DNA from: Candidatus Latescibacterota bacterium
Lineage (GTDB): Bacteria; Latescibacterota; UBA2968; UBA8231
Length of the DNA stretch: 14,512 nt
Assembly: GCA_003529325.1 (NCBI GenBank)
Contig: DPVW01000083.1
Span: 1-14,512, forward strand
Direction: 5' to 3'
This document shows positions 1 to 8,568 of this stretch, piece after piece. The position numbers were made by a program, and so were the translations under genes. Position 1 is the first letter of the stretch, and each line of letters opens with the position of its first letter. Under the pieces are notes generated by a model that was not told the origin of the DNA, made no database searches, and saw only the letters and a list, made by a program, of their open reading frames with translations.

Positions 1-144
1 TCACTCCGGACGTCTCCAATCGTCGCCGCCATCGGTATCGGAGGCGACTCAGCCTGTTTCCCTTCGTCATCCGCTATGCAAGCAAAGATGCGGTTCCCCG
101 AGGATGCCGGAAACCCGAGTTGCCCGCAATCTTGGGTATTAACT
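1..144. other. Left-edge stretch with no gene called
   Basis: I call no gene here. A short GC-rich hairpin is visible at 114-136 (CCCGAG pairing with CTTGGG, with TTGC/GCAA inside). It is not followed by a T run, so it is not a convincing terminator. Frame 1 of the plus strand is open from the window edge to a TAG at 187-189, and a minus-strand frame starting at an ATG at 70 is open to the edge. Neither has a convincing ribosome binding site or family resemblance. A divergent gene starting near 70 on the minus strand remains possible and would share the metH control region. Confidence 0.4.
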
Positions 145-167
145 ATATCAATATATCTTGATATTGA
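145..167. promoter_or_regulatory. Operator-like palindrome upstream of metH
   Basis: ATATCAA (145-151) and TTGATAT (158-164) form a perfect 7-bp inverted repeat around a 6-nt spacer. A second perfect repeat, TCAATAT (148-154) with ATATTGA (161-167), is nested with a 3-bp offset. The AT-rich site stands out from GC-rich surroundings and overlaps the -35 hexamer at 164-169, a position suited to repression. From memory, this resembles sites described for SahR, an ArsR-family regulator that senses S-adenosylhomocysteine and controls methionine genes in Proteobacteria. No regulator gene is present in the window, so the assignment is inference. Confidence 0.6.
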
Positions 168-192
168 CATTTCCTTTGGCCACCCATAGCTT
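164..192 (+). promoter_or_regulatory. Predicted sigma70-type promoter of metH
   Basis: A perfect -35 TTGACA lies at 164-169. Seventeen bases later comes a weak -10, TAGCTT, at 187-192. Transcription would start near 199, leaving a leader of about 45 nt before the metH ATG at 245. The -35 overlaps the palindrome at 145-167. The leader is too short for a cobalamin or SAM riboswitch. Confidence 0.5.
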
Positions 193-244
193 ACTGGCAT
201 CGGAAAAGGGCTCCTAACCTCAATCCCTGCAGGCGTTTCCGCCC

Positions 245-3200
245 ATGGCTCAGGCTCAGAATACGCACACCGTCAGCGACACCATCCGCGCCAAACTTCG
301 CGATCGAATCCTCATTCTTGATGGCGCCATGGCAACTCAGATCCAGGGCCGCGGTTTTACCGAGGCTGATTTTCGCGGTGATCGATTCGACGAGCACCCC
401 ATCGATCTCAACGGTTGCAACGATCTGTTGTGCCTGACTCGGCCCGAGGCCATTCGACAGATCCACGCTGACTACCTCGATGCCGGCGCCGACATCATCT
501 CGACCAACACTTTCAACGCCACCCCTGTGTCGATGGAGGATTATGGGCTGCAACAGCTTGTCGGCGAGATCAACCACGACGCCGCACAGCTGGCTCGGTT
601 GGCGACGGATGAAGTGACCGCACGAGAACCTGATCGGCCACGCTTCGTCGCCGGCAGCATGGGCCCGACGCGCACGACCCTGTCGCTGTCCCCTGACGTA
701 GAGGACCCCGGCTTCCGCACGCATTCCTTCGAACAGATAGCCCTCGGATATCGACAGCAGATCGAGGGCCTCGTCAGCGGTGGCGTCGATCTCCTGCTCG
801 CCGAAACCGTATTCGACACGCTGACGCTGAAAGCCTGCCTCTACGCGCTGAAGGATTTCTACGACGGCGGCGGCCGACAGGTGCCATTGATGCTATCGGT
901 GACGATCACTGACCTGAGTGGGAGAACCCTGTCGGGACAGACGGACGAGGCCTTCTGGTACGCCGTTGAACATGCACCCGGTCTGCTCAGCGTCGGCGTC
1001 AATTGTTCTCTTGGTCCCGAAGCCATGCGCCCGTATGTGGAGAATCTTGGCGCACTCTCCCCGGTACCGATCACCTGTTATCCAAATGCGGGCTTGCCCA
1101 ATGAACTCGGTCAGTACGACGAAACGCCGGCGCAGATGGCTGAAGTCCTGGGCCAGTTCGCCCGCGATGGCCTGCTGAACATGGTCGGTGGCTGCTGCGG
1201 CACGACACCACAACACATCGCCGCCATCGCCGCAGCCGTCGCTGATGCCGCCCCCCACAAGTTGGCCTCCCCGGCGACGGACTCACGATACAGTGGCCTG
1301 GAACCACTCGTTCTGCGTACCGACTCCAACTTCACCATGATCGGGGAGCGGACCAACGTCACCGGGTCGCGTCGCTTCGCCCGTCTCATCAAGAGCGGCG
1401 ACTACGAAGCCGCCGTGGAGGTCGCCCGGCAACAGGTCGCCGGCGGCGCCAACATTATTGATGTCAACATGGACGAAGGCCTGCTCGATTCGGCAGCAGA
1501 GATGCAGACCTTTCTCAAACGTATCGCTGGCGAGCCGGACATCGCCACGGTGCCCATCATGATCGACAGCTCCAATTTCGCCATCATCGAGGCGGGCCTG
1601 TGCTGCGTACAGGGCAAGGGGATCGTCAATTCCATCAGCCTGAAATCGGGAGAGGCAGAGTTTCGCCAGCAGGCCCAAATCTGCCGGCGTTATGGTGCCG
1701 CCGTCGTCGTGATGGCCTTTGACGAAGAAGGCCAGGCGGTCACGGTGGAACGACGGGTTGAGATCTTCACTCGGGCGCACGGAATCCTTGTCGATGAACT
1801 CGGTTTCGAACCAGCCGATCTGATCTTCGACCCCAACATCCTCACCGTCGCCACGGGGATGGAAGAACACGACCACTATGCCAGACTGTATATCGAATCG
1901 CTGAAGATTCTCAAAGAGCGTTTCCCCGAGGTCAAACTTTCGGGTGGGGTCAGCAACATCTCCTTCTCTTTCCGTGGCAACGACACCGTGCGGGAAGCCA
2001 TGCACTCCGCCTTCCTCTACCACGCGATCCGCGCCGGTATGGACATGGGTATCGTCAACGCCGGCCAACTCGTCCTCTATGAAGACATCCCCGCCGATTT
2101 GCTCGAACATGTGGAAGACGTACTGCTCGCACGACGCACGGACGCCACTCAACGGCTGTTGACTCTTGCTGAGGGACTGCAGGACAAGGGCGGCAGTCAG
2201 CGTCAGACCGATGATACGGTTTGGCGCGACGCACCATTGGCCAAACGCATCGAGACCGCCCTGCTCCAGGGGCGCACCGAGTTTATTGAGCAGGATATGG
2301 CGGAAGCCCTAGAGGCCTACGATTCGCCGCTGCAGATTATTGAGGGTCCGTTGATGGACGGCATGAATGTCGTTGGTGATCTCTTCGGTGCGGGGAAAAT
2401 GTTCCTGCCCCAGGTGGTCAAGAGTGCGCGCGTCATGAAACGGGCCGTCGCCTACTTGGAGCCACACATGGAAGAGGCACGCCAGGCAGCCGAAGCTCGG
2501 GGTGAGGCCCGCGACCAACGGACGAAAATTCTGCTCGCAACGGTGAAGGGCGACGTGCACGATATCGGCAAGAATATCGTCGGCGTTGTCCTGAGTTGTA
2601 ACAACTTTGACGTCCTCGATCTGGGTGTCATGGTTCCGGCAGAGCGGATCCTGGCAACCGCCCGAGACGAAGGCGTCGACATTGTCGGTCTGAGTGGTCT
2701 GATCACACCCTCCCTGGACGAGATGGTCCACGTCGCCCGCGAGATGCAGCGGCAGAATTTCGAACTTCCCTTGCTGATCGGTGGGGCAACGACAAGTCGC
2801 AAGCACACGGCGGTAAAGGTTGCCCCTGCCTACGATGGGGCGACGCTGCACGTCGTCGACGCGTCGCGGGCTCCCTCGGTCGTATCCCGCCTCGTCGGTA
2901 AGGACGCGCAGAGCTTGATCGAGGAAAACCGAAGCGAGCAACAGCGCGCCTTGATCGCTTTCGAAAGTGGTGGCGGCGGACAGACACGCGACTTGATGCC
3001 CCTCGAACAGGCTCGCGAGCGCCGCCTGGGTCCTGACTTTTCCAGCGATACTGTGGCGACGCCAGCATTCACCGGCACCCGGCTCCTCGATCCGGTGCCA
3101 CTCACAGAGTTGGTTGATTACATCGACTGGGCACCCTTTTTTCATGCCTGGGAGTTGCGCGGTGGGTTCCCGCAACTGCTGGAGGCGGATGACGAGAAAG

Positions 3201-3970
3201 GCAAACAGGCGCGAGCCCTGCACCAGGACGCCCAGAATCTGTTGGCGCGTATTGTCGACGAAAACTGGATTCAGGCACGGGCGCTGTACGGATTCTTCCC
3301 TGCCGCTGCTCATGGCGACGATGTCGTGCTTTTCGACGAGCACGCACGGGAGATATCACGCTTTCATTTTCTGCGGCAGCAACGGCGCAAGCGTGATGAG
3401 GAGGCACCGATGCTCTGCCTGGCAGACTTTGTCGCCCATGATGTCGAAAGCGCCGATCACATCGGTGCCTTCGCCCTAACCACCGGCCTGGGAGCCGACG
3501 AACGTGCCCGACAACTGGCGGCCGATCACGATGACTACTCATCGATCATGGTCAAAGCACTGGCGGATCGTTTCGCCGAGGCCCTGGCAGAAAAAATGCA
3601 TGAACAGGCGCGCCGCGACTGGGGTTTTGGACTCGACGAAGATCTGTCAAAGGCAGAATTGATCGGCGAACGTTATCGTGGCATCCGTCCAGCACCTGGG
3701 TATCCAGCCTGTCCCGACCACACCGAGAAGGGCACACTCTTTGGACTGCTCGACGCCCCGTCCCTCACGGGTATCACCCTTACCGAAAATTTCGCCATGT
3801 TGCCCGCCGCATCGGTCTCAGGGTTATACTTTCAGCACCCGGAATCACGGTACTTCTCCGTAGGCCCCGTGGGGCATGACCAGGTGACGGATTATGGGCT
3901 GCGCAAAGGCATGGCACAGAACGAGGTCGAGCGGTGGCTGGGACCCAGCCTGGGATATAAGCCGGACTAA
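245..3970 (+). CDS. metH: Cobalamin-dependent methionine synthase
   Basis: Cytosolic enzyme that transfers the methyl group of 5-methyltetrahydrofolate via cob(I)alamin to homocysteine, giving methionine and tetrahydrofolate. At 1241 aa it is full length (E. coli about 1227) with all modules in order. The homocysteine domain (about 1-335) starts with DGAM at 26-29 and has Zn-ligand cysteines C254 (NCS) and C317/C318 (GGCCG). The pterin domain (about 360-640) has [10 protein letters not shown]. The cap and B12 domains (about 660-900) have DVHDIG with the lower-axial cobalt ligand H772, then GLSGLITPS and GGATTS. The C-terminal AdoMet reactivation domain carries [12 protein letters not shown] at 1148-1159. 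The ATG at 245 has only a weak AGGCG (231-235) upstream, but the N-terminus fits the family. It is probably controlled by the palindrome at 145-167 and co-transcribed with the gene starting at 3989. No defects seen. Confidence 0.98.
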   Translation: MAQAQNTHTVSDTIRAKLRDRILILDGAMATQIQGRGFTEADFRGDRFDEHPIDLNGCNDLLCLTRPEAIRQIHADYLDAGADIISTNTFNATPVSMEDYGLQQLVGEINHDAAQLARLATDEVTAREPDRPRFVAGSMGPTRTTLSLSPDVEDPGFRTHSFEQIALGYRQQIEGLVSGGVDLLLAETVFDTLTLKACLYALKDFYDGGGRQVPLMLSVTITDLSGRTLSGQTDEAFWYAVEHAPGLLSVGVNCSLGPEAMRPYVENLGALSPVPITCYPNAGLPNELGQYDETPAQMAEVLGQFARDGLLNMVGGCCGTTPQHIAAIAAAVADAAPHKLASPATDSRYSGLEPLVLRTDSNFTMIGERTNVTGSRRFARLIKSGDYEAAVEVARQQVAGGANIIDVNMDEGLLDSAAEMQTFLKRIAGEPDIATVPIMIDSSNFAIIEAGLCCVQGKGIVNSISLKSGEAEFRQQAQICRRYGAAVVVMAFDEEGQAVTVERRVEIFTRAHGILVDELGFEPADLIFDPNILTVATGMEEHDHYARLYIESLKILKERFPEVKLSGGVSNISFSFRGNDTVREAMHSAFLYHAIRAGMDMGIVNAGQLVLYEDIPADLLEHVEDVLLARRTDATQRLLTLAEGLQDKGGSQRQTDDTVWRDAPLAKRIETALLQGRTEFIEQDMAEALEAYDSPLQIIEGPLMDGMNVVGDLFGAGKMFLPQVVKSARVMKRAVAYLEPHMEEARQAAEARGEARDQRTKILLATVKGDVHDIGKNIVGVVLSCNNFDVLDLGVMVPAERILATARDEGVDIVGLSGLITPSLDEMVHVAREMQRQNFELPLLIGGATTSRKHTAVKVAPAYDGATLHVVDASRAPSVVSRLVGKDAQSLIEENRSEQQRALIAFESGGGGQTRDLMPLEQARERRLGPDFSSDTVATPAFTGTRLLDPVPLTELVDYIDWAPFFHAWELRGGFPQLLEADDEKGKQARALHQDAQNLLARIVDENWIQARALYGFFPAAAHGDDVVLFDEHAREISRFHFLRQQRRKRDEEAPMLCLADFVAHDVESADHIGAFALTTGLGADERARQLAADHDDYSSIMVKALADRFAEALAEKMHEQARRDWGFGLDEDLSKAELIGERYRGIRPAPGYPACPDHTEKGTLFGLLDAPSLTGITLTENFAMLPAASVSGLYFQHPESRYFSVGPVGHDQVTDYGLRKGMAQNEVERWLGPSLGYKPD

Positions 3971-3988
3971 GGCCGTCGAGGCCGGATC

Positions 3989-5143
3989 ATGAGCGACGCC
4001 GATATCGAGTCTCGACTGGACGACATCTACGCTGAACGCATCGACTGCATAGAGAAGATCACGCTACACGGAAAGCGCCCGCGGGAGATCGGCTACAACG
4101 CCCGGATCCCTACCCATGGGCCACGGGTCAGCGATCCCGTCGTCCGTCTGCGCACTTCCGGGGGCAGCCATGGCATCAGTTGGTCACGCCTGTCGTTGCA
4201 GGAAGCGGAGCCGTTGGTGGGGCGCACCGTGGGCGAGTTGTTCCGCCTTCCCGAAGGTTGTACGGAAGAGGGTAGGAACATCGATCTCCCACTCTGGGAT
4301 CTGGTTGCCCGCCTCCTCGACATGCCGCTGTATCGGTTGCTGGGAGCCCGTGGTTCACGCCGGGTGCCACTTTATGACGCATCGATATACATCGACGATC
4401 TGGAACTCGACGACGATGGTGCCAAGCGCCTGTTTGACGCTGAAGTGACCAGCGGCTGGGAGCACGGTTATCGCCATTTCAAGATCAAGGTCGGTCGTGG
4501 TGCCCGCTGGATGGATACCGATCCGGGGTTGCGGCGCGACGCCCTCGTCGTCAAGGCGGTACGCGAGGCAGCCGGCGTCGAGGCGAAGATCATGATCGAC
4601 GCGAACATGGGGAATACCCTCAACACAGCAATGCGGACACTGGAGTTGTGCGCCGACTGTGATCTCTACTGGTTCGAGGAGCCCTTCGCCGAAGACCGCG
4701 CCCTCAACGAGGCCTTGAAGATGTTCATAGAGGAAAACAACTGGGACACTCTGGTTGCGGACGGGGAGTTTGCCCCGCCCCCCTATTTCTTCGACTTGGT
4801 GCGCGATGGTTGGATCGATGTCGTGCAGCACGACTTCCACGCACTGGGACTTAGCTGGTGGCGGCAGACAGCGGCAACCATCGAGGGCTGGGGTGGTCGG
4901 TGCGCGCCGCACACGTGGGGCAGTTATATCGAGCGTTACGCCCACGCTCACTTCGCTGCCTCGGTGGCCAACTACGAATTGTTGGAAGCCAGTCCTGCCC
5001 GTGTTCCCGGTGTCATCGATGACGATTGGGTTATGGAAGACGGATGCCTCGTCGTCCCCGATACACCGGGAACAGGCTTCGACGTGGAGCCAAAGGTCTT
5101 TGCCGAAGGTCTCGAAGTCGGCGGCTATCGAATCACGGCGTAG
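3989..5143 (+). CDS. Enolase-superfamily enzyme, mandelate racemase subgroup (probable sugar-acid dehydratase or racemase)
   Basis: This 384-aa protein has the layout of the mandelate racemase/muconate lactonizing family, whose members abstract the proton alpha to a carboxylate using Mg2+. Seen in the sequence: a capping N-terminal region (1-140); KIK at 165-167, matching the catalytic KxK on barrel strand 2; metal ligands D204 (MIDAN), E230 or E231 (WFEEPF) and E260 (ADGE); an Asp-His dyad from D282 (QHDFH) and H308 (APHTWG); and a late acidic residue in NYELLE. The complete set implies an active enzyme. H308 plus the KxK fits both racemases and acid-sugar dehydratases, so the substrate is open. 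GAGG at 3978-3981 sits 7 nt before the ATG. The gene begins 18 bp after metH with no terminator between, so it is probably co-transcribed, though no link to methionine metabolism is evident. It ends 12 bp from the convergent M24 gene. Confidence 0.88.
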   Translation: MSDADIESRLDDIYAERIDCIEKITLHGKRPREIGYNARIPTHGPRVSDPVVRLRTSGGSHGISWSRLSLQEAEPLVGRTVGELFRLPEGCTEEGRNIDLPLWDLVARLLDMPLYRLLGARGSRRVPLYDASIYIDDLELDDDGAKRLFDAEVTSGWEHGYRHFKIKVGRGARWMDTDPGLRRDALVVKAVREAAGVEAKIMIDANMGNTLNTAMRTLELCADCDLYWFEEPFAEDRALNEALKMFIEENNWDTLVADGEFAPPPYFFDLVRDGWIDVVQHDFHALGLSWWRQTAATIEGWGGRCAPHTWGSYIERYAHAHFAASVANYELLEASPARVPGVIDDDWVMEDGCLVVPDTPGTGFDVEPKVFAEGLEVGGYRITA

Positions 5144-5155
5144 GCTGGTGGTGAC

Positions 5156-6301
5156 CTAACTCTGCAGGCGAATGTTCATTGGATATACCGAGAGATTCTC
5201 CGGCCCTGACTCTGTGATCAGATACATGTTCTCCAGTCGGACCCCGGCGCGTGCCTCGGGTATGTACGAACCCGGCTCGATGGAGACGACGTTGCCCACT
5301 TGAAAGATGCCACCACGCGTGGCGTTGACATCGGGCATCTGATGCGCCCGCAGGCCGATTGTATGCCCCCCATGGTGGCCCAGACCTGCGTCTGCAAGGG
5401 CTGGATGTTCGCGGATGTAGGCATCCATGGCTTTGGCGCACTCGCGGCTGTCCTTGCCCGGTTGCAGATAGTTGCCGATACCGTCATGGAAAGCGCGCAG
5501 ATGTTGGTAGATCGACTCCTGCAATTCTGTCACCTCACCGACAGCAAACGTGCGGCACAGGTCTGCCCAGTACCCCCGGTAGGTGACCCAGGCGTCGATG
5601 ATGTAGAGTTCACCTTCTTCGATGCGTCGATCACGGGCAAAGCCGCCGAGCTGACCGCATTGGTAGTCGCCGTCATGGAAGACTTTCTCCCCCGCTGCCA
5701 GATGCGCCGCCTGTTGCGCCGCCCCGAGGACTTCCAGCTCGTTGACACCGGGTGCGATCACCTTCTGCGCCGCGTCATACGCTGCCAGATCGATCTGCAC
5801 GGCCTTGCGTAGCAGCTCGATTTCGTCGTCGTCTTTGACTTCCTGCATCTGCTGCAGGACCTCGTCCATATCGATCCACGCAACTGAGCCGCCAACACCT
5901 CTGTCTACGTGATCGGCAAGCATCTTCGGCATGAATTCACGCTGGTAGCCGACGCGCATGGCGCTGGTGCCCCGCGCCTGGAGCTGCTTGCAGACCAATT
6001 CGCTGAGTTGTGTACGCATGAAAGAATTGATCGTACCACCGACACTGCAGTCATAGGTGTAACACGCATCAACCAATGGCTCGCCAGCGTCGCTGTGCGC
6101 CGCCAGCCAACTCTCCCCTCCGGTCTCTATCCACAGCAGTGCCGGCTGCCCGGGAAATTGCTCGGGCAAGAGCACGCCTGTGAAGTAGTAGATCTCCAGG
6201 GGGTGGACGATGGCAACAGCGTCGACCTTGGCCTCGCTCAGACGCTGACGTAGGCGTTGCTGGCGATTCCGGCACCCTTGTTCCGTCACCGCTCCAGCCA
6301 T
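5156..6301 (-). CDS. M24-family metallopeptidase (Xaa-Pro aminopeptidase/prolidase-like)
   Basis: Pita-bread-fold protein of about 381 aa with a creatinase-like N-terminal domain (1-155) and an M24 catalytic domain (160-381). All five metal-ligand positions are visible: D236 (IIDAW), D247 (WADLC), H313 (GGHTIG), E342 (SIEPG) and E357 (RLENM). H320 in RAHQMP fits the second catalytic histidine. No signal peptide, so probably cytosolic; it likely cleaves N-terminal residues before proline, although creatinase-like and lyase relatives share the fold. Start choice is uncertain. ATG 6301 overlaps the upstream gene by 16 bp; ATG 6334 overlaps by 49 bp; GTG 6289 gives a GTGA stop/start overlap. Similarity to the family begins around the GTG, so 6334 looks too long. 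It follows the gene at 6286-7209 in the same operon and converges with the enolase-family gene. Confidence 0.88.
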   Translation of the reverse strand: MAGAVTEQGCRNRQQRLRQRLSEAKVDAVAIVHPLEIYYFTGVLLPEQFPGQPALLWIETGGESWLAAHSDAGEPLVDACYTYDCSVGGTINSFMRTQLSELVCKQLQARGTSAMRVGYQREFMPKMLADHVDRGVGGSVAWIDMDEVLQQMQEVKDDDEIELLRKAVQIDLAAYDAAQKVIAPGVNELEVLGAAQQAAHLAAGEKVFHDGDYQCGQLGGFARDRRIEEGELYIIDAWVTYRGYWADLCRTFAVGEVTELQESIYQHLRAFHDGIGNYLQPGKDSRECAKAMDAYIREHPALADAGLGHHGGHTIGLRAHQMPDVNATRGGIFQVGNVVSIEPGSYIPEARAGVRLENMYLITESGPENLSVYPMNIRLQS

Positions 6302-7209
6302 CCCGGAAGACGTACCGCCGCGGACCGTTGCCATGCCGTCAGGTACAGTCTGGCCGTGAAGGCGACGGCACGTCGGGCTCGTTCCTCGGCGAAGAGCTTG
6401 CCCTGTTCCGACACCGGATCGAGGCCCTCCGCCAGTTCGTAGAGATCGTCCACCTTGCCGTTGCTCTCGTATGCCTGGGCGAGCACGGCAGCGAACAGAT
6501 CTCCCTCGATGGCAGCGACAGAGACCTCGAGCGCAAGCTTGTCGGGCTTCATCTCGAGGCGCTCTATGATGGAGTCCATCGCCTCATGAATGCCGACTTG
6601 CTCCTTCTCGCCCGCATCGTTGAGCCGACCATCGAAATCTATGGTCGCATGAAGGGGTTGAGCGAGATCCTCGGCGTAATGGGCGAGGATTCCTGCATAG
6701 ACCAGGATCTTGGACTGGATCATCTGATTGTCCGGCCACTTCCGGTGCTCGGCGAAGGCAATCATCAAGCGCTGTGTAGACTCCGTGATCGCGTATGGCG
6801 CGTATCCAACGTCTCTGGGACCGACACCGAGACGGTTGCATAACTCGATAAAGGCGTGACGCTTGTCTGGCGCCTCTTCCCCCTTGAGTAGCTCTAGATC
6901 AAAATAGTGCTCCGGAAACTCGGAATCATAGAGGTTGGATGCGGCGCGATTCTTGGCGATGTCTGGATCGAAAGACATGTGGGCGACGGCGTCAGCGGAC
7001 TTCCGAAAAAAGGCGGGTACTTCCTGCGGCTGTGCCAATACTGCGGCCTGGGTCATGATCCCGTGGCTGTTCCCCCACCATGCATGGGAGGGCATGGGGA
7101 AGAGGCCCATCACCATGAAAGTGAGCGCCGCCACGACGACCCGCGTTGACAGGCGGGGCTGTCTTTCTATTCTACCTGACTGCAAGCCATTCCAATCGGT
7201 CGAATGCAT
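6286..7209 (-). CDS. Exported Zn-dependent phospholipase C / S1-P1 nuclease superfamily protein
   Basis: Reads as 307 aa with a signal peptide: a basic n-region of about 23 aa, a hydrophobic core (VVVAALTFMVMGLF), then SHA before WWG, so cleavage after A43 would leave a mature N-terminal Trp. In this superfamily the mature N-terminal Trp itself helps bind zinc. Further ligand candidates follow in family order: H49, D83, H101 and D104 (EHYFD), H177 and D181 (HYAEDLAQPLH), H208 and a nearby Glu (HEAMDSIIE). The protein is therefore probably a periplasmic or secreted tri-zinc hydrolase of phosphodiesters, lipid or nucleic acid; the sequence does not decide which. I chose ATG 7209 because an upstream ATG at 7239 has a poor ribosome site and would leave only 14 bp to the divergent peroxiredoxin. 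It heads an operon with the M24 gene. Confidence 0.78.
   Translation of the reverse strand: MHSTDWNGLQSGRIERQPRLSTRVVVAALTFMVMGLFPMPSHAWWGNSHGIMTQAAVLAQPQEVPAFFRKSADAVAHMSFDPDIAKNRAASNLYDSEFPEHYFDLELLKGEEAPDKRHAFIELCNRLGVGPRDVGYAPYAITESTQRLMIAFAEHRKWPDNQMIQSKILVYAGILAHYAEDLAQPLHATIDFDGRLNDAGEKEQVGIHEAMDSIIERLEMKPDKLALEVSVAAIEGDLFAAVLAQAYESNGKVDDLYELAEGLDPVSEQGKLFAEERARRAVAFTARLYLTAWQRSAAVRLPGWLER
7146..7173 (+). promoter_or_regulatory. Predicted promoter of the peroxiredoxin gene
   Basis: A perfect TTGACA lies at 7146-7151, followed 16 nt later by TATTCT at 7168-7173 (4 of 6 consensus bases). The start point would be near 7180, giving a leader of about 75 nt. The promoter lies within the signal-peptide codons of the oppositely oriented gene at 6286-7209, so the two transcription units overlap head to head. 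Confidence 0.45.
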
Positions 7210-7253
7210 ACTCGCTCTATCCCCTTTTTCTTCATTCACCAGGAGTCAAGATC

Positions 7254-7889
7254 ATGGCAATCCGTTTGGGCGACGAGGCACCGGATTTCACCGCCGAAAC
7301 CACTGAGGGCAAGATCAGTTTCCATGAATGGATCGGCGACGGCTGGGCGATCCTCTTTTCCCATCCCGCCGACTATACACCTGTGTGCACGACGGAACTG
7401 GGCACGGTAGCCAAATTGAAGCCGGAATTCGATCAGCGCAACGTCAAGGTCATGGGACTCAGTGTCGATCCAGTGGATTCACACAACGGTTGGATCCAGG
7501 ACATCAACGAGACGCAGGGCACGTCTGTCAACTTTCCCCTGGTTGCCGACCCGGATCGTGTCGTGGCCGATTTGTACGATATGATCCACCCCAATGCCCT
7601 CAACAATCTGACGGTACGCTCCGTGTTCGTCATCGGTCCCGACAAGAAGGTGAAGCTTACCCTCACCTACCCGGCTTCGACAGGACGCAATTTCGACGAG
7701 ATCCTTCGCATCGTCGATTCGCTGCAACTGACGGCCAATTATAGTGTGGCGACGCCGGCAAACTGGCAGGATGGTGACGATTGCATCGTCGTACCCGCAG
7801 TCTCTGATGAGGAGGCGAAGAGTAAGTTTCCCAAGGGTTTCACAGCGATCAAGCCGTACCTGCGCGTGACGCCACAACCAAACAAGTAG
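7254..7889 (+). CDS. 1-Cys peroxiredoxin (Prx6 type)
   Basis: Thiol peroxidase of 211 aa that reduces H2O2, organic hydroperoxides and possibly peroxynitrite in the cytosol. The active-site motif PADYTPVC (38-45) gives peroxidatic C45, with T42 and P38 in place and the conserved Arg in TVRSVF. The extended C-terminal domain (PANWQDGDD, then VVPAVSDEEA and KPYLR) is the Prx6-class signature and distinguishes it from 2-Cys AhpC/Tpx types. A second cysteine in DDCIVVP is not at a standard resolving position. The start is ATG 7254, preceded by AGGAG at 7241-7245; an in-frame upstream start near 7146 would precede the predicted promoter start point and is unlikely. Single-gene transcript: own promoter at 7146-7173 and strong terminator at 7929-7975. 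Confidence 0.95.
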   Translation: MAIRLGDEAPDFTAETTEGKISFHEWIGDGWAILFSHPADYTPVCTTELGTVAKLKPEFDQRNVKVMGLSVDPVDSHNGWIQDINETQGTSVNFPLVADPDRVVADLYDMIHPNALNNLTVRSVFVIGPDKKVKLTLTYPASTGRNFDEILRIVDSLQLTANYSVATPANWQDGDDCIVVPAVSDEEAKSKFPKGFTAIKPYLRVTPQPNK

Positions 7890-7928
7890 CGACCAACTTA
7901 CAGCGCCAGTCGCTAGCACAAAACGCGA

Positions 7929-7975
7929 CCGCCCGCTGGCCTGTCGAAACGACAAAGCCAGCGGGCGGTTTGTTT
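7929..7975 (+). terminator. Strong intrinsic terminator, possibly bidirectional
   Basis: CCGCCCGCTGGC (7929-7940) pairs perfectly with GCCAGCGGGCGG (7957-7968). Inside it a second stem, TGTCG/CGACA (7942-7946 with 7950-7954), closes an AAA loop. TTTGTTT follows at 7969-7975. It ends the peroxiredoxin transcript. On the minus strand the hairpin is followed by a short T run (GTTTTG), so it may also stop the convergent ssb transcript. Confidence 0.9.
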
Positions 7976-8015
7976 ATGATGACGGAGCGCTTCCGCGCGC
8001 AAAAAATCGTCGCGC

Positions 8016-8489
8016 CTAAAACGGAAGTCCGTCGTCCTCGTCGTCGGCACCCTCGTCCATGGCCCCCGCGCTCACCAGACTGTCCGTATTCTCGGCGCCG
8101 CCGCGGCCATGGCCACCACGGCCGTAGAGGAGGTCGAGTTCGCCCGGACCACCGGCACCATCGATAAGTTTCAGGTCACCGACGACGATTTCGGTGACGT
8201 AGTGCCGTTGCCCGCGGTCATCCTCCCAACTGCGGGTCTGTAATCGACCCTCGATACGGACCTTACTCCCCTTCTTCAGGTACTGACCGGCAACCTCAGC
8301 CAGGCGCCGCCAGAGCACGAGCCGATGCCACTCGGTACGCCGTCGTTGCTCACCGTTGCGATCGTTCCATGTCTCGTTCGTGGCCAGGCTGGCCGTCGTA
8401 ACCTGTGTACCGCTGGGAGTGAACCGAGTCTCGGGATCGACACCGAGATTGCCCACGAGAACCACCTTATTGACGCATTTTGTTTGCAT
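8016..8489 (-). CDS. ssb: Single-stranded DNA-binding protein
   Basis: SSB of 157 aa that coats single-stranded DNA during replication, recombination and repair. The OB fold spans about 5-112: NKVVLVGNLGVDPE opens it, followed by WHRLVLWRRLAE, YLKKGSKVRIEGRL and TRSWEDDRGQRHYVTEI. A glycine-rich linker then leads to an acidic tail ending in DDGLPF, the conserved peptide through which SSB binds partners such as RecG, RecQ and PriA. AGGAG (complement of 8500-8504) lies 10 nt before the ATG. It is preceded on the same strand by a 58-codon HTH gene 79 bp away and converges with the peroxiredoxin gene across the terminator at 7929-7975. The N-terminus (MQTKC before VNKV) is slightly longer than common. 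Confidence 0.97.
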   Translation of the reverse strand: MQTKCVNKVVLVGNLGVDPETRFTPSGTQVTTASLATNETWNDRNGEQRRRTEWHRLVLWRRLAEVAGQYLKKGSKVRIEGRLQTRSWEDDRGQRHYVTEIVVGDLKLIDGAGGPGELDLLYGRGGHGRGGAENTDSLVSAGAMDEGADDEDDGLPF

Positions 8490-8514
8490 CAGTCGAGAAC
8501 TCCTGCTGACTCGG

Positions 8515-8548
8515 ATGGGGAATGGGGACTCACAATAAGTATGGGGAC
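8515..8548. repeat. Short direct repeats in the ssb leader
   Basis: ATGGGGAC occurs at 8522-8529 and again at 8541-8548, with a third partial copy, ATGGGG, at 8515-8520. All lie in the 79-bp gap between the HTH gene and ssb, seen as GTCCCCAT in the transcript direction. They could be a protein-binding or RNA element in the ssb leader, or chance. I see no clear separate promoter for ssb in this gap. Confidence 0.35.
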
Positions 8549-8568
8549 GCTACCAAATGACGCGGGCG

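Noticed and set aside
1..70. Minus-strand start at ATG 70 with a basic N-terminus (MTKGNRLSRLRYRW), as a divergent gene
   Set aside because: Only 23 codons are visible and there is no clear ribosome site. Possible but unsupported.
1..189. Plus-strand frame open from the window edge to TAG at 187-189, as the tail of an upstream gene
   Set aside because: It runs through the AT-rich operator and promoter of metH and its product has no recognisable protein character.
1..244. SAM, SAH or cobalamin riboswitch upstream of metH
   Set aside because: No B12 box or SAM-type core seen, and the predicted leader downstream of the promoter is only about 45 nt.
1283..3343. Long minus-strand open frames (289 aa at 1283-2152 and 344 aa at 2309-3343) opposite metH
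   Set aside because: Antisense shadows of a clearly coding, fully conserved metH; typical of GC-rich genes.
5156..6334. DddP-type DMSP lyase instead of a peptidase
   Set aside because: The complete canonical D-D-H-E-E metal set and length fit ordinary M24 peptidases; nothing specific to DddP was recognised.
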